Origin: Phycisphaerales bacterium
Lineage (GTDB): Bacteria > Planctomycetota > Phycisphaerae > Phycisphaerales > UBA1924
Assembly (NCBI GenBank): GCA_022843545.1
Contig: JALHNL010000008.1
Span: forward strand, 1 to 64,000
Reading direction: 5' to 3'
DNA: 64,000 nt
Shown: in pieces, positions 55,542 to 64,000 of the stretch
Numbering within the stretch: the first letter of the stretch is position 1
How the letters are laid out: each line of letters starts with the position of its first letter
The notes under the pieces: generated by a model
The model's database searches: none
What the model was told of the DNA's origin: nothing
What the model saw: the letters and a program-made list of their open reading frames with translations, nothing else
Position numbers and translations under genes: made by a program

Positions 55542-56207
55542 ATGGCCGCACGCCGCTCCAAGTCCGCTCGACGCTCCAGCGCCGCTCGCACGCGCAAGGT
55601 CTGGCTCGCGCTGCTTGCCGCCATGACCGGCGTCGGCGGCCTGCTGCTCATCGCCGACGGCAGCCCCGCGCCCGCGGTCCAGGGCCTCACGCTCACTCCG
55701 CTCGCCGCCACCGGTGTTTCCCAGTCGATCGAGTCGATTTTCCAGACCCGAAGCGCCGTCAGCCCCGGGCGCTGGACGTACATCGTCATCCACCACAGCG
55801 GCTCCCCCGCCGGCAGCCCCGCCAGCATCGAGCAGGAGCACGTCGCCCAGCGCCTCCGCGGCCTGGGTCACCACTTCGTCATCGGCAACGGCCGCGGCAT
55901 GCAGGACGGCGAACTCCACGTCGGCCGCCGCTGGCTCGAGCAGCTCCCCGGCGCGCACGCTGCCGGGCCCAAGGGTGAGGCCTTCAACCTCAACTCCATC
56001 AGCATCTGCCTCGTGGGCGACGGCAACCGCCACCGTTTCACGCAGGTTCAGATCGACCGCCTCACGCAGGTGGTCTCCGCGCTTCAGACGCAGCTGGGTA
56101 TCCCCCCCGATCGGGTGATCCTCCACAGCGACATCGCCGAAGTCGCCGACCCGGGCCGCCTTTTCCCCGAAGCCACCTTCCGGGCCAGCCTCGCGGCGAA
56201 GAGGTAG
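55542..56207 (+). CDS. N-acetylmuramoyl-L-alanine amidase/PGRP-type protein
   Basis: This 221-residue protein has a basic N-terminus with one hydrophobic segment (VWLALLAAMTGVGGLLLIA, about 20-38), so it is exported or membrane-anchored. One amidase_2/PGRP domain follows. The zinc ligands are recognisable: H84/H85 in YIVIHHSGS, H195 in VILHSDI, and the Asp at 203 in VADPGRLFP, which replaces Cys as in AmiD-like enzymes. LRGLGHHFVIGNGRG is the substrate-side motif. It would cut the amide between muramic acid and the peptide stem of peptidoglycan. Confidence 0.9.
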   Translation: MAARRSKSARRSSAARTRKVWLALLAAMTGVGGLLLIADGSPAPAVQGLTLTPLAATGVSQSIESIFQTRSAVSPGRWTYIVIHHSGSPAGSPASIEQEHVAQRLRGLGHHFVIGNGRGMQDGELHVGRRWLEQLPGAHAAGPKGEAFNLNSISICLVGDGNRHRFTQVQIDRLTQVVSALQTQLGIPPDRVILHSDIAEVADPGRLFPEATFRASLAAKR

Positions 56208-56501
56208 GACATACAAGTAGGCGTTAGTACCAGTTGATCCCGGTGCCCTGCAATGACTAATCTGTGTCCGCACGGGCATCGGAGGCCCGCGCCGATGCCG
56301 ATACTCGTGGGGCGTCGATGGCGTTGTCAGGCAACCTCTGCGCGCCCGATGACGAATCAGTTCATCGGGCGCTGCATTGGCGGCGGTATGGAGGCGTTAA
56401 GCGGTTGAAGGAAGCGCCCACGGCGACCGACAATCGCTCGAAGATACGGGGGGATGGTCGTTCGGCGGGTTCTCCGCCATGCGAACAGCGACCGAATACA
56501 C
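56208..56501. other. Spacer before the protein kinase gene
   Basis: No gene, tRNA, repeat or terminator was recognised in this 294-bp stretch. Reading frames across it (for example 56264-56524) have no family resemblance and lack a plausible start signal. The kinase gene promoter is presumably here. Confidence 0.3.
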
Positions 56502-57401
56502 ATGCAAGTCTTCAAGAACGGTGAGATCGTTGAGGGGCAGTACCGCGTGATGGCCGAACTGGGCCGGGGCGCGGCCTCCATCATTTACCTCGTCCAGGAC
56601 ACCAAGACCAAGCAGGTCTGGGCGCTCAAGCACGTGTGCCGCGAGAGCGAGAAGGACGCGCGCTTCCTGGAGCAGGCTGAGAGCGAGTACACCATCGCCA
56701 GCAAGCTGGACCATCCGGGCATCCGCAAGGCGGACCGCCTGATCCGCAAGAAGAGCGGGCTGCTCACCACCAGCGAGCTCTACGTGATCATGGAACTGGT
56801 CGACGGCACCAGCGTGGACAAGAACCCGCCGCGGACCTTTGAGAGCGCGGCGGACATCTTCGAGCAGACGGCGCGGGCGATGGCGTACATGCACGACAAG
56901 GGCTTCGTCCACGCGGACATGAAGCCCAACAACGTGATCGTCGACGCCCACGGCGGCGTGAAGGTGATCGACCTGGGCCAGTCGTGCCCGATCAACACGG
57001 TGAAGAAGCGCATCCAGGGCACGCCCGACTACATCGCGCCCGAACAGGTCCACCGCCAGCCCATCACCGCCAAGACCGACATCTACAACCTCGGCGCCAC
57101 GATGTACTGGGCGCTGACGCGCCGCTTCGTGCCCACCGCGCTGGCCAAGGGCGACTCGCTGCTCGACCATGTCGACAGCTCGATGATGGAAAAGCCCAAG
57201 CCCACCACCGCCTACAACCCGCGCGTGCCCGAACTCTTCGACAAGTTGATCATGGACTGCGTCGAGATCGAGCCCGCCATGCGCCCCGACAGCATGCACC
57301 AGGTGGCCGAGCGGCTGAACCTCATCCGCGGGAAGATGCTGGCGGAGGCGGAACTGCGCAAGAGCGGTTCGTTCAAGCGCGTCGTCGCCAGCGAAGATTG
57401 A
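56502..57401 (+). CDS. Non-RD Ser/Thr protein kinase (PknB-like)
   Basis: This 299-residue cytoplasmic Hanks-type kinase has a Gly-rich loop LGRGAASIIYLV (20-31), the ATP lysine K43 in WALKHV, and catalytic loop H137-A-D139-M-K-P-N-N144. The magnesium motif is D157-L-G159 rather than DFG. The activation segment ends GTPDYIAPEQ (173-182). The Arg before the catalytic Asp is Ala, so it is a non-RD kinase, a type that is often not controlled by activation-loop phosphorylation. There is no transmembrane or sensor domain. The start at 56502 (MQVFKNGEIVEGQYRV) gives the complete kinase fold. Targets unknown. Confidence 0.92.
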   Translation: MQVFKNGEIVEGQYRVMAELGRGAASIIYLVQDTKTKQVWALKHVCRESEKDARFLEQAESEYTIASKLDHPGIRKADRLIRKKSGLLTTSELYVIMELVDGTSVDKNPPRTFESAADIFEQTARAMAYMHDKGFVHADMKPNNVIVDAHGGVKVIDLGQSCPINTVKKRIQGTPDYIAPEQVHRQPITAKTDIYNLGATMYWALTRRFVPTALAKGDSLLDHVDSSMMEKPKPTTAYNPRVPELFDKLIMDCVEIEPAMRPDSMHQVAERLNLIRGKMLAEAELRKSGSFKRVVASED

Positions 57402-57501
57402 CCCAAGGGCTCCCTGCGACCCCGCAACTTCTTTGCCGGGGCTGAGTTCGCAGTGCGAACGCTTCGTCCCTCACTTACCTGCTCCCGCTGTCCCTGCGTC
57501 T

Positions 57502-59904
57502 TCAGCACCCATCGCTGAACGCGTTCACGAACGCGATCACGTCGTCCACGGTGAGTTGGCCGTCGGGCAGTTCGGGTGGGCCGCCGATGCCGCAGACGTC
57601 GGCCAGATTGCACGGAGCGTCGCCCGGGCAGTCGGTGGCGTCACTGAACAGGTTGATGAAGAAGATCACATCGTCGACGGTGAGTTGATCGTCGGGGTTG
57701 CCGGGGTTGTCGGGCGTGCCGCCGATCTCGGTGATGTCCGCGAGATTGCAGCCCACGAGCGTGGTCAGCAGGTCGTAGGAGGTGGTGGCGCCGCAAGGGG
57801 CGACCGGCGCGGCGCGCACGCGCAGCTTGCGGCCGATGAAGTCCGCGGCGCTCAGATCCGAGAGCTCCAGCGACCCATCGGGATGGATCGACACCGACGT
57901 TCCGCCGGGCAGGACCTGCCCGTCGAGCAGCGGAGCCCAGAGCAGGGCGGCCTCTTCGTCGCTGGTGAGCAGGGGGTCGTCCGCGCTCAGCCAGCGCTCC
58001 CACGGGCTGGGGCCGGGGAAGGGCTCGGAGCCGGGGCCGAAGTGCATGCGATACGTTGCGGTCTGGCCCGCTCGCGCCGTCGCGGGCCATTCGATGGGCG
58101 CGGCGGTCAGGCACGGGTCGGCCGGGCGAAGACTCACGATCAGGTCATCCACGTTGAGGGTGTCCGCGCACTCGATGGCCACGGACTGGAGGCGGAAGCC
58201 TGCGGGCATGGGCTGCTCGAAGTCAACCCACGTTGGCGCCGGCGCCAGCGAAGCGGTGAGAACCGTTCCGGCGGCATCGGTGAAGGTGAGCGTGGCGAGC
58301 CCGCCACGGTGCTTCAGCCTCACGCTCGCGGCGTGCCAGCGATCCGGGATGGCGGGCGAAACGAGGTAGACCGCGCCCTGAACACGGAGGGATGACGGAG
58401 GCGAGACGAACAGCACCGCGTCGAGCCCCGCCCCGCCGCCCGGAGCGATGGGCGCGATCGTGACGTCGCTGAAGTCCGGGTCGGGATAGGCGCGGTCCTC
58501 GGCCTCATCCACGAAGTTCTCCTCGAGGTCGCCGATCGCGAAATCGCAGTAGTCCGCGGGGCGTCCGGGTCCGTCGGAGATGATCGCCGCGAGCGTCATG
58601 CCCGACGCGGGGTGGGTGTGCACCGTGCGATTCACGTGCAAGCTGCCGCAGGTGTCGTGATGGAAGAACGCGCGGTACACCCGGAATCGGCGCGGCGGCA
58701 CGGTGTAGCACGAGGTGATCTGCAGACGTGGCGGATTGGCGAGCTGGTTCACGGGGATCTGCACGCTGGCCATGAGCGGGCCCTCGCCCGGGATCGCCGC
58801 GGGCAACCCCAGCGCACCCACCAGCGGTGGCGGACAGGGCATCGCAAGCACCCCCGGGATCGCGCCCGCCGGCACGGGGAACCGGAGCGCAACGGTGGGG
58901 GGCGAAGGGAACCCCGCGATGCGCAGCAGCCCGTACATGCCCCACAGCGCGGGCGCCCGAGCGCAGCCGCCGTTGACGGAGCACGACGAACAGCCCAGCG
59001 TCGTGACGAGGCGAGCCGGGCAGCGCGGCGGGAACACCAGCCAGGGCCCGCGATAGGTGAGCACGCACGCCGGCTTGGGCGGGGGCCCGCCGCCGGGCGG
59101 GTTCTGCCGCCGGTACTGGCGGTAGTACCACACACCGGGCGTGGGCACCGGGCCGGGGTCGTCGGTGCGGAATGACAGCAGGTGATCCTCGATCTCGCCC
59201 CGGAAGGGGTGAGCGGCGGTCATGGTCGAGTCCCACAGGCCGGACAAGGACCCGCCGGGACCGCGGAAGGCCGCGCCCACGGGCTCATTAGAGACCATCG
59301 CGCGCAGCCAGTGGCTGTTCAAGGGGTCTTCCAGACGGATGGGCGCGATGGAGACTCGGGCGGTTGTTCCCGCCGGCATCATCACCGGGATGTCCTGCGC
59401 GATCCACTCAAGATTCCACGCGATGAGCGGCGTGGCGAGCAGATAGCCGTCCTTCCATTGCCCGTCGCGGTTCTGATCGATCCAGATGTTGAGGTACACC
59501 GGCTGAGACGCGTCGTGCCCCGGCGAGGTCGTGACCGTGACCTCCAGACTCGCGAGCGGGTTGGGCCCGGGGTTGGGCGGGCCCGGCCAGACCAGAATCA
59601 CGGGCGCTGCGTCGTTCTCGGGAGGGCCCGGAGTGAGTGTGCTGTCCGTCTTGAGCGATGGCCCGACCGTGCCCAGTCGGGCTGTGGCGCCGCTGTTGAG
59701 CCACGCGCCCTGTGCCCGTTGCGGCAGAATCACGGTGTTCGTGTGGTTGAATCGCGTGGGCCACCGAGCCAGCACGCCGGGGTACGCGGGCACGTTGTCG
59801 GCGAGGTTGCCCACCGGAGCATCGCCATAGTCCCCAGGCGGGCCGGCGGAGGCAGCCATCGCGACAACGAACGAACACAGACACGCCCAGATTCTGGGTG
59901 CCAT
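57502..59904 (-). CDS. Large secreted protein with two dockerin-like repeats and terminal Gly-Cys
   Basis: This 800-residue protein has a signal peptide (MAPRIWACLCSFVVAMAASA) and a GEVED-like beta domain in its first 250 residues (YLNIWIDQNRDGQWKDGYLL, FRGEIEDHLLSF). A cysteine-rich segment without family match follows. Two dockerin-like units end the chain: CNLADITEIGG..DDQLTVDDVIFFINLFSD at about 710-755, and CNLADVCGIGGPPELPDGQL..AFVNAFSDGC as the last 36 residues. The terminal repeat is about 87% identical in DNA to that of the next gene (60047). The partner of the tail, a cohesin or a sorting enzyme, is unknown. It converges with the kinase gene. Confidence 0.87.
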   Translation of the reverse strand: MAPRIWACLCSFVVAMAASAGPPGDYGDAPVGNLADNVPAYPGVLARWPTRFNHTNTVILPQRAQGAWLNSGATARLGTVGPSLKTDSTLTPGPPENDAAPVILVWPGPPNPGPNPLASLEVTVTTSPGHDASQPVYLNIWIDQNRDGQWKDGYLLATPLIAWNLEWIAQDIPVMMPAGTTARVSIAPIRLEDPLNSHWLRAMVSNEPVGAAFRGPGGSLSGLWDSTMTAAHPFRGEIEDHLLSFRTDDPGPVPTPGVWYYRQYRRQNPPGGGPPPKPACVLTYRGPWLVFPPRCPARLVTTLGCSSCSVNGGCARAPALWGMYGLLRIAGFPSPPTVALRFPVPAGAIPGVLAMPCPPPLVGALGLPAAIPGEGPLMASVQIPVNQLANPPRLQITSCYTVPPRRFRVYRAFFHHDTCGSLHVNRTVHTHPASGMTLAAIISDGPGRPADYCDFAIGDLEENFVDEAEDRAYPDPDFSDVTIAPIAPGGGAGLDAVLFVSPPSSLRVQGAVYLVSPAIPDRWHAASVRLKHRGGLATLTFTDAAGTVLTASLAPAPTWVDFEQPMPAGFRLQSVAIECADTLNVDDLIVSLRPADPCLTAAPIEWPATARAGQTATYRMHFGPGSEPFPGPSPWERWLSADDPLLTSDEEAALLWAPLLDGQVLPGGTSVSIHPDGSLELSDLSAADFIGRKLRVRAAPVAPCGATTSYDLLTTLVGCNLADITEIGGTPDNPGNPDDQLTVDDVIFFINLFSDATDCPGDAPCNLADVCGIGGPPELPDGQLTVDDVIAFVNAFSDGC

Positions 59905-60013
59905 GGTCGTCTCCTTAGAACACGGATGCGCCGCGACGGACGTCAGCGACTCTCATAGCCTACCGGACGTCGCCCGCACTCACAAGGTGAAACCGAGCGT
60001 GAGCGCGCAGATT

Positions 60014-60029
60014 GACCCATTCGTGGGTC
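60014..60029 (-). terminator. Possible terminator hairpin after the HAF-repeat gene
   Basis: GACCCA TTCG TGGGTC forms a 6-bp stem with a 4-nt loop about 18 nt beyond the stop codon at 60047 on the minus strand. No T-tract follows, so termination is weak at best. Confidence 0.3.
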
Positions 60030-60046
60030 CCTAGGGTGAGCGGGCC

Positions 60047-61747
60047 TCAGCACCCATCACTGAACGCGTTCACAAACGCGATGACGTCATCGACGGTGAG
60101 TTCGCCGTCCGGCTCCGCGGGCGGGCCGCCGATGCCGCACACGTCGGCGACATTGCACGCGCCCAGCGTTCCCGCGCCGGGGCAGCCGACCGAGTCGCTG
60201 AACGTGTTGACGAAGACGATCACATCGTCGACGGTGAGCTGCTCGTCGGCGCACTGGTCGGATGTGCCCGTTCCGCCGACCGGGGCGATGTCGGCGAGGT
60301 TGCAGGGCCGGATGAGGTGGACGATCACGGTGTTCGAGATGACGGTGGCGCAGGGATTGGTGACCCCGCCGCCGAAGCGCGGGTCGCGCACCGGCAGGCC
60401 GCCCGGCGCGGGGCGCATGTTGGAGATGTTCAGGTTCGGCGTGCTCGCGCCCGCGACCTCGAAGGTCAGGCCCGAGACCGGATCGGCGTAGGGCCCGTCG
60501 CTGATCGGCACCATCTGCCCGCTGTCGGGCGGGAACTCGATGTGCCACTGATACTCGAGGTTGGTTTGTCCGCCGCCCGGGGCCTCGGCCACCACCGTGA
60601 GCGTGACGGGGATGGGGCTGGCGGGGCAGGCGGTGCGGCCGATAGGGTCGTCGATGATCCGCGGTCCGCTGGGGCAGGGGATGTTGCGGATGAGGAAGGC
60701 GCGCTGCAGGCCGGTGGCGGGGAAGACGCCGGTCGCGACAATGGCCGAGCCGTCCTGGTTGATGTCGGTGGCGGTGGTGAGCGTGTAGCCGGAGAGATTC
60801 GCGCCGATGCCGTTGAGGTAGTTGGTGAGGTCCACGGTGCCGATGGTGGTGTTCCAGAGCATCGCGCGCTTCACGTTGCTGGCGACGGTGTAGAAGCCCA
60901 CCACCGCCTGGCCGTTGCCATTCACCGCGGTGCCCAGAGACTCCAGCCCGCCGAATGGGATGCCCAAGTTCACCATGCCACCCGCGGGTGTCCAGCGGAA
61001 GGCGCGCGTGCCCGAACCCGACCAATGGCTGTAGCCCACGATGGTGCCGTTGTCGGTCGAGACGTCGCTGGCCCACGAACTCAGACCGCCGGGGAGCACG
61101 CCGAGGTCCTGCACGATGGTGCCCGTGCTCAGCCAGCGCACGGCCCGCACGCCCGAGCCGGTCCAGCCGCTGTTGCCGACGATGATCGAGCCGTCGGGGC
61201 TGATGCCCAGGGCGTTGTTGCCGACGGTCAGCCCGCCGGGGAGCGCGGGGAGCAGTTGCAGACCGCCGCTGGTGGGAGTCCAGCGGACCGCCGCCATGCC
61301 GCCGAAGTTGTTGTTGTTGCACCAGCCCACGACGGTGTTGCCGTCACCGCTGATGCCCGTGGCGAGCCCGAGGGTGCTGATCCCGTACACGCCCAGATTC
61401 TGCATGCCGCCCGATTGGGTCCAGCGAAAGAGGCGGTTGGAGGCGTTGCCGGCCATGGCCTGCCCGGTGGAACTTATGGAGTTGGCGGCCGCCCACGGCA
61501 GGCTGGCGGGCACGCCCAGATCCTGCATGCCGCCCGAGAGCGTCCAGCGGAAGGCCTTGGCGAAGAAGCCCGGCGCGTTGGCCCAGCCGCTCACGGTCCA
61601 GCCGTCGGGGGTGACGCCCCCGGAGGCCGACTCGGTGCCGGCGGGGAGCAGGCCGAGGTTGTAGACGATGGGCGCGCCCCGTGCCGCGCCAGCGGCGGAC
61701 AGACACAAACCCGCGGCCAAGACCAACAGTGGGGGAGAGAGGCGCAT
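60047..61747 (-). CDS. Secreted HAF-repeat protein with two dockerin-like repeats and terminal Gly-Cys
   Basis: This 566-residue protein has a signal peptide (MRLSPPLLVLAAGLCLSAAG) and about seven HAF-type extracellular repeats, each with the pattern F/VRW..GG(M/L)..LG followed by a G-(I/V)-S/N-x-D/N-G turn (for example KAFRWTLSGGMQDLG, RAFRWTPAGGMVNLG). An Ig-like region comes next (LEYQWHIEFPPDSGQMVPIS). Two dockerin-like repeats end the chain (CNLADIAPVGG.., then CNVADVCGIGGPPAEPDGEL..VNAFSDGC). The start at 61747 gives the signal. It lies 142 bp upstream of 57502-59904 on the same strand, so both may be expressed together. Confidence 0.87.
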   Translation of the reverse strand: MRLSPPLLVLAAGLCLSAAGAARGAPIVYNLGLLPAGTESASGGVTPDGWTVSGWANAPGFFAKAFRWTLSGGMQDLGVPASLPWAAANSISSTGQAMAGNASNRLFRWTQSGGMQNLGVYGISTLGLATGISGDGNTVVGWCNNNNFGGMAAVRWTPTSGGLQLLPALPGGLTVGNNALGISPDGSIIVGNSGWTGSGVRAVRWLSTGTIVQDLGVLPGGLSSWASDVSTDNGTIVGYSHWSGSGTRAFRWTPAGGMVNLGIPFGGLESLGTAVNGNGQAVVGFYTVASNVKRAMLWNTTIGTVDLTNYLNGIGANLSGYTLTTATDINQDGSAIVATGVFPATGLQRAFLIRNIPCPSGPRIIDDPIGRTACPASPIPVTLTVVAEAPGGGQTNLEYQWHIEFPPDSGQMVPISDGPYADPVSGLTFEVAGASTPNLNISNMRPAPGGLPVRDPRFGGGVTNPCATVISNTVIVHLIRPCNLADIAPVGGTGTSDQCADEQLTVDDVIVFVNTFSDSVGCPGAGTLGACNVADVCGIGGPPAEPDGELTVDDVIAFVNAFSDGC

Positions 61748-61870
61748 GATTACTCCTGGCGGGGCAAAGCCACCCCGCAGCGTGGGACGTCGGCACCGCC
61801 CGCGCGGGGCGATAGACGACACTCAGTCTGCGGCCGCCGGGGACCGATCTTGCACACAAAGGGACGGAAT

Positions 61871-62935
61871 TCAGGGCTCGGCGTACGTCCAGGGGAACTC
61901 GACGTAGCGGTTGGCGACCGAGCCGTCAGGCCCGAGGTCGACGAGCATGTACCCGGGCTTGGCCCGCGCGGGGCGGAGGTCGACGGGCACGTCGCCCTCC
62001 TTCCAGCGCTCGCGGCCGCGCTTGCGGTTGGCCTCGATGCCGCGCCACCACATCCCGCTGACCGCGCCGGAGCAGATATAGGTGACGCCGTCGTACTCCA
62101 TCCGCTCGGTGGTGTGGATGTGGCCCGAGAGGCAGACCTTGACGTTGGGGTGCTGGCGGAAGAGGGCCAGGAGGCGGTGCACGTCCATCATGACCGCGCC
62201 GCGCCCGGTGATGATCCCCTGCTCGCGCACCTGCGCATCGACCGCGACAGTGCTGATGCACAGGATCGGGATGTGCGTGACGATGCAGACGGGCATGGTC
62301 GAGGGCGTGGAGGCCAGCACGCCGCGGAGCCACTCGAACTGCGCGTCATCCAGCCGGCCTTCGTACGAATCGCCCAGGGGGCTGATGCTGTCGAGGATGA
62401 TGATGCGCCAGCCGCCCACGTCGCGCGTGCGGTAGAGGCTCGTGAGCTGCATGACCTCGCTGACCCAACGCTTGCCCCAGCGGGCCTCGGAGCCCGTGGA
62501 GCCGCTCTGGCCCTTGTTCCAGCCCCAGATGTCGTGGTTGCCGATGCACACCTCGGTGGGCAGGCGGCAGGCCGCGTCAAACGTGCTGCGCCACACCCGC
62601 CAGAGTTCCTCGACGCGCGAGGCCTTCTGGTCCATGGAGTGCATGATGAGGTCGCCCCCCAGCACGACCAGGTCGGGCTTCTGGGGCTGGGCGCACACGT
62701 GGGCCCAGGCCGCGGCGGTGCCCTCGACCGCGTTGAACTCCGGGCGGATGTGCGGGTCGGTGAAGTGGCAGAGGCGCACGCCCCCGCGCGCCGCTTCCGC
62801 CGGGGCGCTCACGACGCGCGAAGACGTTGCGCACGCGGCGAGCGAAGCGCCCGAGCCGGCCAGCGCGGTGACGCCCGCGGCCTTGAGAAGTTCGCGACGG
62901 GACAGCCCATGACGGTCGGACTCGCGGGTGCTCAT
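61871..62935 (-). CDS. Tat-exported calcineurin-like metallophosphoesterase
   Basis: This 354-residue protein has a twin-arginine signal (LSRRELLKAAGVTALAGSGA) followed by SLAAC, so it may also be lipidated at Cys35. The phosphoesterase motifs are complete: D60-P-H62, GGD (93-95), GN133-H134-D135, a His in VTHIPI and GHIH (LSGHIHTTE). Such enzymes are dimetal phosphodiesterases or phosphatases; the substrate is unknown. Tat export suggests folding with metal in the cytoplasm. The ATG at 62935 is preferred over the in-frame GTG at 62941. It is divergent from the diacylglycerol-kinase-family gene. Confidence 0.91.
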   Translation of the reverse strand: MSTRESDRHGLSRRELLKAAGVTALAGSGASLAACATSSRVVSAPAEAARGGVRLCHFTDPHIRPEFNAVEGTAAAWAHVCAQPQKPDLVVLGGDLIMHSMDQKASRVEELWRVWRSTFDAACRLPTEVCIGNHDIWGWNKGQSGSTGSEARWGKRWVSEVMQLTSLYRTRDVGGWRIIILDSISPLGDSYEGRLDDAQFEWLRGVLASTPSTMPVCIVTHIPILCISTVAVDAQVREQGIITGRGAVMMDVHRLLALFRQHPNVKVCLSGHIHTTERMEYDGVTYICSGAVSGMWWRGIEANRKRGRERWKEGDVPVDLRPARAKPGYMLVDLGPDGSVANRYVEFPWTYAEP

Positions 62936-63009
62936 GCCCACAGCTTACCGATCCGCCCAGCGAACGTCCCGCTCCGGCGGGCGAACTCACGCTACCTTCA
63001 ATCTCCGCG

Positions 63010-63927
63010 ATGGTCACCTTGCTGCTCTTCAATCCGCGCGCGGGCTATGGGCGAAGCCGCGCCGCGGCGGAGGCGCTGTCTTGGGACATCCGCCGGGCCG
63101 GGCACGACGCGAGGCTGGAGCCCGTGGGCCCCGGCGAGGCGGACGAGCACCTCGACGGGGCGTTCGCGGCCGCGGACGCGGTGGTGGTCGTCGGCGGCGA
63201 CGGCACGCTGCACCACCTCCTGGACCGGCTGGTCGCCTCGGGCAAGCCCGTGTACCACGTGCCGACGGGCACCGAGAACCTGTTCGCCCGCGAGTTCGGC
63301 ATGGACCGCTCGTCCGCGAAGTTGCTGGGCGCGCTGGCGACCCCGCGTGAGACACGCGTTGATCTCGCTGAGGTGACGGTTCCGGGGCGGCCGCCCCGCT
63401 CGCTGGCGATCATGCTCTCGGTGGGGCCCGACGCCGCGGTCACACACCGCGTGGCGGAGGCGAGGCAGCGGGCCACCCGCGCGGTGGGGCACCTGGACTT
63501 CATCGTCCCCGGGCTCAAGCAGGCGCTGCGCCCTCACTTCCCGCGCTTCACCATCCGGGTTGATGGCGCGACGCTGGTCAACGACCGCCGGGGCATGCTC
63601 TGGGTCGCCAACTCGCGCCAGTACGCCCTGCGCATCGACCCCGCCATCCGCGCCGACATGCGCGACGGGCGGCTGGACGTGGTCTTCTCACCCTGCGAAT
63701 CCACCGTCGGCGCGCTGGCCTGGCTGGTCAGATCGCGATTGCGCAACCACGTCGCCAGCCCCGATCTGGTGTACGCCACCGGCGCCCGCGTGGAGTTTGA
63801 AGCCACCCACGAGCACACCGCCCCCAAGATCCAGATCGACGGCGAGGCCTTCGACACGGGCGGCGACCTACGGCAGCAGGGGACGGTCGTCATCCGCCGC
63901 GACGCCCTGAGCGTCCTGGTCCCCTGA
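63010..63927 (+). CDS. Diacylglycerol kinase-family lipid kinase (YegS/DgkB-like)
   Basis: This 305-residue protein has the DAGK catalytic domain with NPRAGYGRS at residues 8-16, the nucleotide motif V-G-G62-D-G-T66 in AVVVVGGDGTLHHLL, PTGTENLFAREF, and a C-terminal domain with IQIDGEAFDTGG, the usual IDGE motif. Such kinases phosphorylate diacylglycerol or related lipids at the membrane. It is divergent from the phosphoesterase (74 bp between starts) and its 3' end overlaps the probable minus-strand gene at the window edge by 60 bp. Confidence 0.92.
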   Translation: MVTLLLFNPRAGYGRSRAAAEALSWDIRRAGHDARLEPVGPGEADEHLDGAFAAADAVVVVGGDGTLHHLLDRLVASGKPVYHVPTGTENLFAREFGMDRSSAKLLGALATPRETRVDLAEVTVPGRPPRSLAIMLSVGPDAAVTHRVAEARQRATRAVGHLDFIVPGLKQALRPHFPRFTIRVDGATLVNDRRGMLWVANSRQYALRIDPAIRADMRDGRLDVVFSPCESTVGALAWLVRSRLRNHVASPDLVYATGARVEFEATHEHTAPKIQIDGEAFDTGGDLRQQGTVVIRRDALSVLVP

Positions 63928-64000
63928 GGGCTCGGGCGCGATGGGCGTCTCGGCCCACACGGTCGTTCCCTCGCCCCACACTGAGGTGAGCCCGACCCGC
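63868..64000 (-). CDS. Partial 3' end, possibly of a histidine kinase
   Basis: On the minus strand the frame entering from beyond the window reads RVGLTSVWGEGTTVWAETP.. and ends at a TAG at 63868. The GLTSVWGEGTTVWAETP segment resembles the G-(x)GTTF..LP end of HATPase domains. Forty-four codons are visible, and the end overlaps the lipid-kinase gene by 60 bp. The identification rests on one short motif. Confidence 0.35.
   Translation of the reverse strand, partial: RVGLTSVWGEGTTVWAETPIAPEPSGDQDAQGVAADDDRPLLP

Noticed and set aside
60317-63376. 1019-residue plus-strand open frame
   Set aside because: It runs antisense to the HAF-repeat and phosphoesterase genes and has no start signal or domain resemblance.

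Overview
The window is very GC-rich and densely coded. It looks like a chromosome segment of a planctomycete, most likely class Phycisphaerae. The evidence is the combination of a PVC-type small basic protein (36386-36547), a PEP-CTERM-like surface protein (35434-36108), three secreted proteins with dockerin-like tails rich in NLAD..LTVDDVIAFVN (two end exactly in Gly-Cys, one in Gly-Cys-Pro), oversized FTLIE pseudopilins, and a type III glutamine synthetase. This assignment rests on recognised protein features, not on any database search. No prophage, insertion sequence, CRISPR array or rRNA was seen; the one RNA gene found is a tRNA-Pro.

Layout. 145-13629: an operon for a type II secretion / type IV pilus-like machine, with the ATPase, the inner-membrane platform protein, four FTLIE/FTLVE pseudopilins and a giant GspK-like minor pseudopilin of 1768 residues. 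13714-16662: DCC-family protein, tRNA-Pro(UGG), phosphomannomutase/phosphoglucomutase and a secreted VOC protein. 16829-25261: a membrane-inserted P-loop ATPase, a three-gene ABC transporter/methyltransferase operon, a UbiD-family decarboxylase and a PBP4-type carboxypeptidase. 25411-29352: a receiver protein, a PAS-GAF-REC protein with a histidine-less pseudo-DHp segment, glutamate 5-kinase and a lipoprotein. 29491-34105 (minus): glutamine synthetase III with a clear terminator, acylphosphatase and DsbD. 34227-40004 (plus): fliM, the PEP-CTERM-like protein, small basic protein, an amino-acid dehydrogenase, a membrane-anchored protein with a C12 tract, and another prepilin-like protein.

40041-49280: a sulfatase, an enoyl-CoA hydratase, a class III aminotransferase, an FG-GAP dockerin-like protein, an ALDH-fold protein without a catalytic domain and a lipoprotein, separated by repeat-rich spacers. 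49300-54962: two SPOUT RNA methyltransferases around a secreted double thioredoxin-fold protein that has lost all its cysteines, then a CHASE-PAS-PAS hybrid histidine kinase. 55086-64000: a small lipoprotein, an amidase, a Ser/Thr kinase, two adjacent dockerin-like proteins, a Tat-exported phosphoesterase, a diacylglycerol-kinase-family enzyme, and the probable 3' end of a minus-strand gene at the edge.

Taken together, the export machinery, the secreted proteins with dockerin-like tails, the PEP-CTERM-like protein, the sulfatase, DsbD and the cell-wall enzymes suggest an organism that invests heavily in cell-surface and secreted proteins. The strongest leads for something undescribed are the oversized pseudopilin set with EF-hand-like loops, the Gly-Cys dockerin-like tails, a KAP-like ATPase, several pseudo-enzymes (kinase, ALDH, thioredoxin), and a repeat that begins at the first base after the stop codon of two unrelated genes.
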